Source: Actinomycetes bacterium
Lineage (GTDB): Bacteria; Actinomycetota; Acidimicrobiia; Acidimicrobiales; RAAP-2
Direction: 5' to 3'
NCBI GenBank assembly: GCA_021802025.1
Contig: JAKABC010000087.1
Coordinates: forward strand, 1 to 7,432
Length of the DNA stretch: 7,432 bases
The first letter of the stretch is position 1; the number at the start of each line of letters is the position of its first letter. The notes below the pieces were generated by a model. The model was given only the letters and a program-made list of their open reading frames with translations, ran no database searches and was not told the origin of the DNA. Position numbers and translations under genes: made by a program. This document shows, in pieces, positions 6,681-7,432 of the stretch.

Positions 6681-7136
6681 TCAGCGGTAGAAGCGGGTCA
6701 GGGTCTGGGCGACGCAGGCCGGCTTCTCCTGGCCGCGTACCTCCACGGTCACCTCGAGGGCGACCTGGACGCCGCCGGGCACCTCCTCGACCGAGGTCAC
6801 GGTGGCCCCGGCGCGCACGTCGCTGCCCACGCGCACCGGGGAGACGAAGCGCACGCGATTCGACCCGTAGTTGACCCCCATCGAGACGCCACTGACGCGC
6901 AGCAGCGACCCGACCAGCACCGGGATGAGCGAGAGGGTGAGGTAGCCGTGGGCGATCGTGCCACCGAAGGGTCCGGCCGCGGCGCGCTCGGGGTCGACGT
7001 GGATCCACTGGTGGTCGCCCGTGGCGTCGGCGAAGCGATCCACCTGTTCTTGGGTGACGCTGCGGTAGTCGCTGAAGCCGAGGTGCTCGCCGACGTGGGC
7101 CGCCAGTTCGTCGAGGGGGATGGTCGTCGCGGCCAT
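6681..7136 (-). CDS. MaoC-like (R)-specific enoyl-CoA hydratase (HtdZ/Rv0130-like)
   Basis: Small single hot-dog-fold protein of 151 aa expected to hydrate trans-2-enoyl-CoA to (R)-3-hydroxyacyl-CoA, or the reverse dehydration, in the cytoplasm. The hydratase-2 signature spans about 36-66: FADATGDHQWIHVDPERA, then GPFGGTIAHGYLTLSL, with the catalytic pair D41 and H46. Later stretches VNYGSNRVRF (88-97), PVRVGSDVRA (100-109) and KPACVAQTLTRFY (138-150) closely recall M. tuberculosis Rv0130 (HtdZ). It is the first gene of the operon with menG and menF. The ATG has no Shine-Dalgarno; a minus-strand TAGTCT box (7146-7151) predicts a transcript with a leader of two or three bases. The physiological substrate is unknown; a link to quinone synthesis is not established and co-transcription may be incidental. 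Confidence 0.92.
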   Translation of the reverse strand: MAATTIPLDELAAHVGEHLGFSDYRSVTQEQVDRFADATGDHQWIHVDPERAAAGPFGGTIAHGYLTLSLIPVLVGSLLRVSGVSMGVNYGSNRVRFVSPVRVGSDVRAGATVTSVEEVPGGVQVALEVTVEVRGQEKPACVAQTLTRFYR

Positions 7137-7145
7137 GTCGGGGCC

Positions 7146-7151
7146 AGACTA
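7146..7151 (-). promoter_or_regulatory. Putative -10 box for the maoC-menG-menF operon
   Basis: The minus strand reads TAGTCT, a TAnnnT match, followed by six bases and a predicted start near 7138-7139, only two to three bases before the ATG at 7136. The absence of a Shine-Dalgarno ahead of that ATG fits near-leaderless translation. No clear -35 is seen. Confidence 0.45.
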
Positions 7152-7176
7152 CCGGTCGGGTGGGGTCGGCCCGGGT

Positions 7177-7187
7177 CCCTAGACTCG
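7177..7187 (+). promoter_or_regulatory. Leaderless promoter box, second copy of CCCTAGACTCG
   Basis: This 11-mer is identical to the right arm at 4040-4050 and stands at exactly the same distance (4 nt) from a GTG start. Its TAGACT (7180-7185) is six bases from the GTG at 7192, so transcription should begin at the start codon. There is no Shine-Dalgarno and no convincing -35. Unlike the first copy, it has no mirrored arm. Confidence 0.55.
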
Positions 7188-7191
7188 TCGC

Positions 7192-7432
7192 GTGTCCTTC
7201 GTGGAGCCCCACCACCGTCAGGTCGCCAACGGGGGCTTCCGAGCCGCGCTCTTCGGGCTGGCCGACGGCCTGGTCACCAACGTCTCGTTGATCCTGGGTT
7301 TCGCCGGCGCCAACCCCGGTCACGACGTCGTGCGCCTCGCGGGCCTCGCGGGCCTCGTGGCCGGGGCTTTCTCGATGGGTAGCGGGGAGTACCTGTCGGT
7401 GCGTTCCCAGCGCGATCTGCTCCTCTACGAGA
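7192..7432 (+). CDS. VIT/CCC1-family iron/manganese transporter (N-terminal part)
   Basis: The first 80 residues of a VIT1/CCC1 family membrane protein, which moves Fe2+ or Mn2+ out of the cytosol in exchange for protons; bacterial members are thought to export or detoxify these metals. The reading begins MSFVEPHHRQ and continues with FRAALFGLADGLVTNVSLILG (16-36, a first membrane segment containing the family's FG..DGLV.N.S motif), LAGLAGLVAGAFSMGSGEYL (49-68, a second segment with the GA.SM..GEY metal-site motif) and SVRSQRDLL (69-77, start of the cytoplasmic region). The GTG start is supported by the family beginning and by the TAGACT box six bases upstream; no Shine-Dalgarno is present. 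The gene is divergent from the hydratase-menaquinone operon with 55 bp between start codons, and runs off the right edge, so total length and the metal-binding cytoplasmic domain are unseen. Confidence 0.93.
   Translation, partial: MSFVEPHHRQVANGGFRAALFGLADGLVTNVSLILGFAGANPGHDVVRLAGLAGLVAGAFSMGSGEYLSVRSQRDLLLYE

Noticed and set aside
7334..7363. Short direct repeat of a cgcgggcct unit in the VIT gene
   Set aside because: It encodes LAGLAGL within a normal membrane segment of the family; codon-level repetition explains it.
6618..7382. Plus-strand 254-aa frame and minus-strand 6676-7323 frame around the hydratase and VIT genes
   Set aside because: Both conflict with the hydratase (Rv0130-like) and VIT reading frames, which carry strong motifs; the translations are low-complexity.

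Overview
The window is very GC-rich (visibly well above 60%) and almost fully coding. It looks like a chromosomal, housekeeping segment of an actinobacterium. Three things point there: the FtsW/RodA protein has the long actinobacterial N-terminal half, the MaoC-type hydratase reads very like mycobacterial Rv0130, and several genes seem to start without a leader from TAnnnT -10 boxes. A deep-branching, non-mycobacterial group such as Acidimicrobiia is possible, but that is a guess. No tRNA, rRNA, CRISPR array, insertion sequence or phage gene was seen.

Layout, left to right. Positions 1-844 (minus) hold the N-terminal 281 residues of a RodA/FtsW-type peptidoglycan polymerase running off the left edge. 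It lies head to head with ppk (865-2970, plus), a full-length polyphosphate kinase 1. Ppk converges on, and overlaps by 47 bp, a minus-strand membrane protein of the LPG-synthase-TM/UPF0104 'flippase-like' family (2924-3982). That gene diverges from a plus-strand dolichyl/polyprenyl-phosphate mannose synthase-type GT2 enzyme (4055-4780). The glycosyltransferase converges on, with a 17 bp overlap, a compact minus-strand operon transcribed right to left: MaoC-like (R)-enoyl-CoA hydratase (6681-7136), menG/ubiE methyltransferase (5993-6679) and menF-type isochorismate synthase (4764-5996). Divergent from this operon, a plus-strand VIT/CCC1-family metal transporter begins at 7192 and runs off the right edge.

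Themes. The operon links the first committed step of classical menaquinone synthesis (isochorismate formation) with the last (ring methylation), plus an acyl-CoA hydratase. The sugar-phospholipid synthase and flippase-like protein may form a functional pair in cell-envelope glycosylation; this is inferred from position and family only.

The most distinctive signal is regulatory. The same 11-mer, CCCTAGACTCG, occurs exactly 4 nt before the GTG start of both the glycosyltransferase and the VIT gene, placing a TAGACT -10 box six bases before the start codon (predicted leaderless mRNAs). Before the glycosyltransferase it is also mirrored as a perfect 11-bp inverted repeat, giving a symmetric two-way promoter shared with the flippase-like gene. 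I see no convincing new biological system; the window is mainly core metabolism and envelope genes with an interesting promoter architecture.
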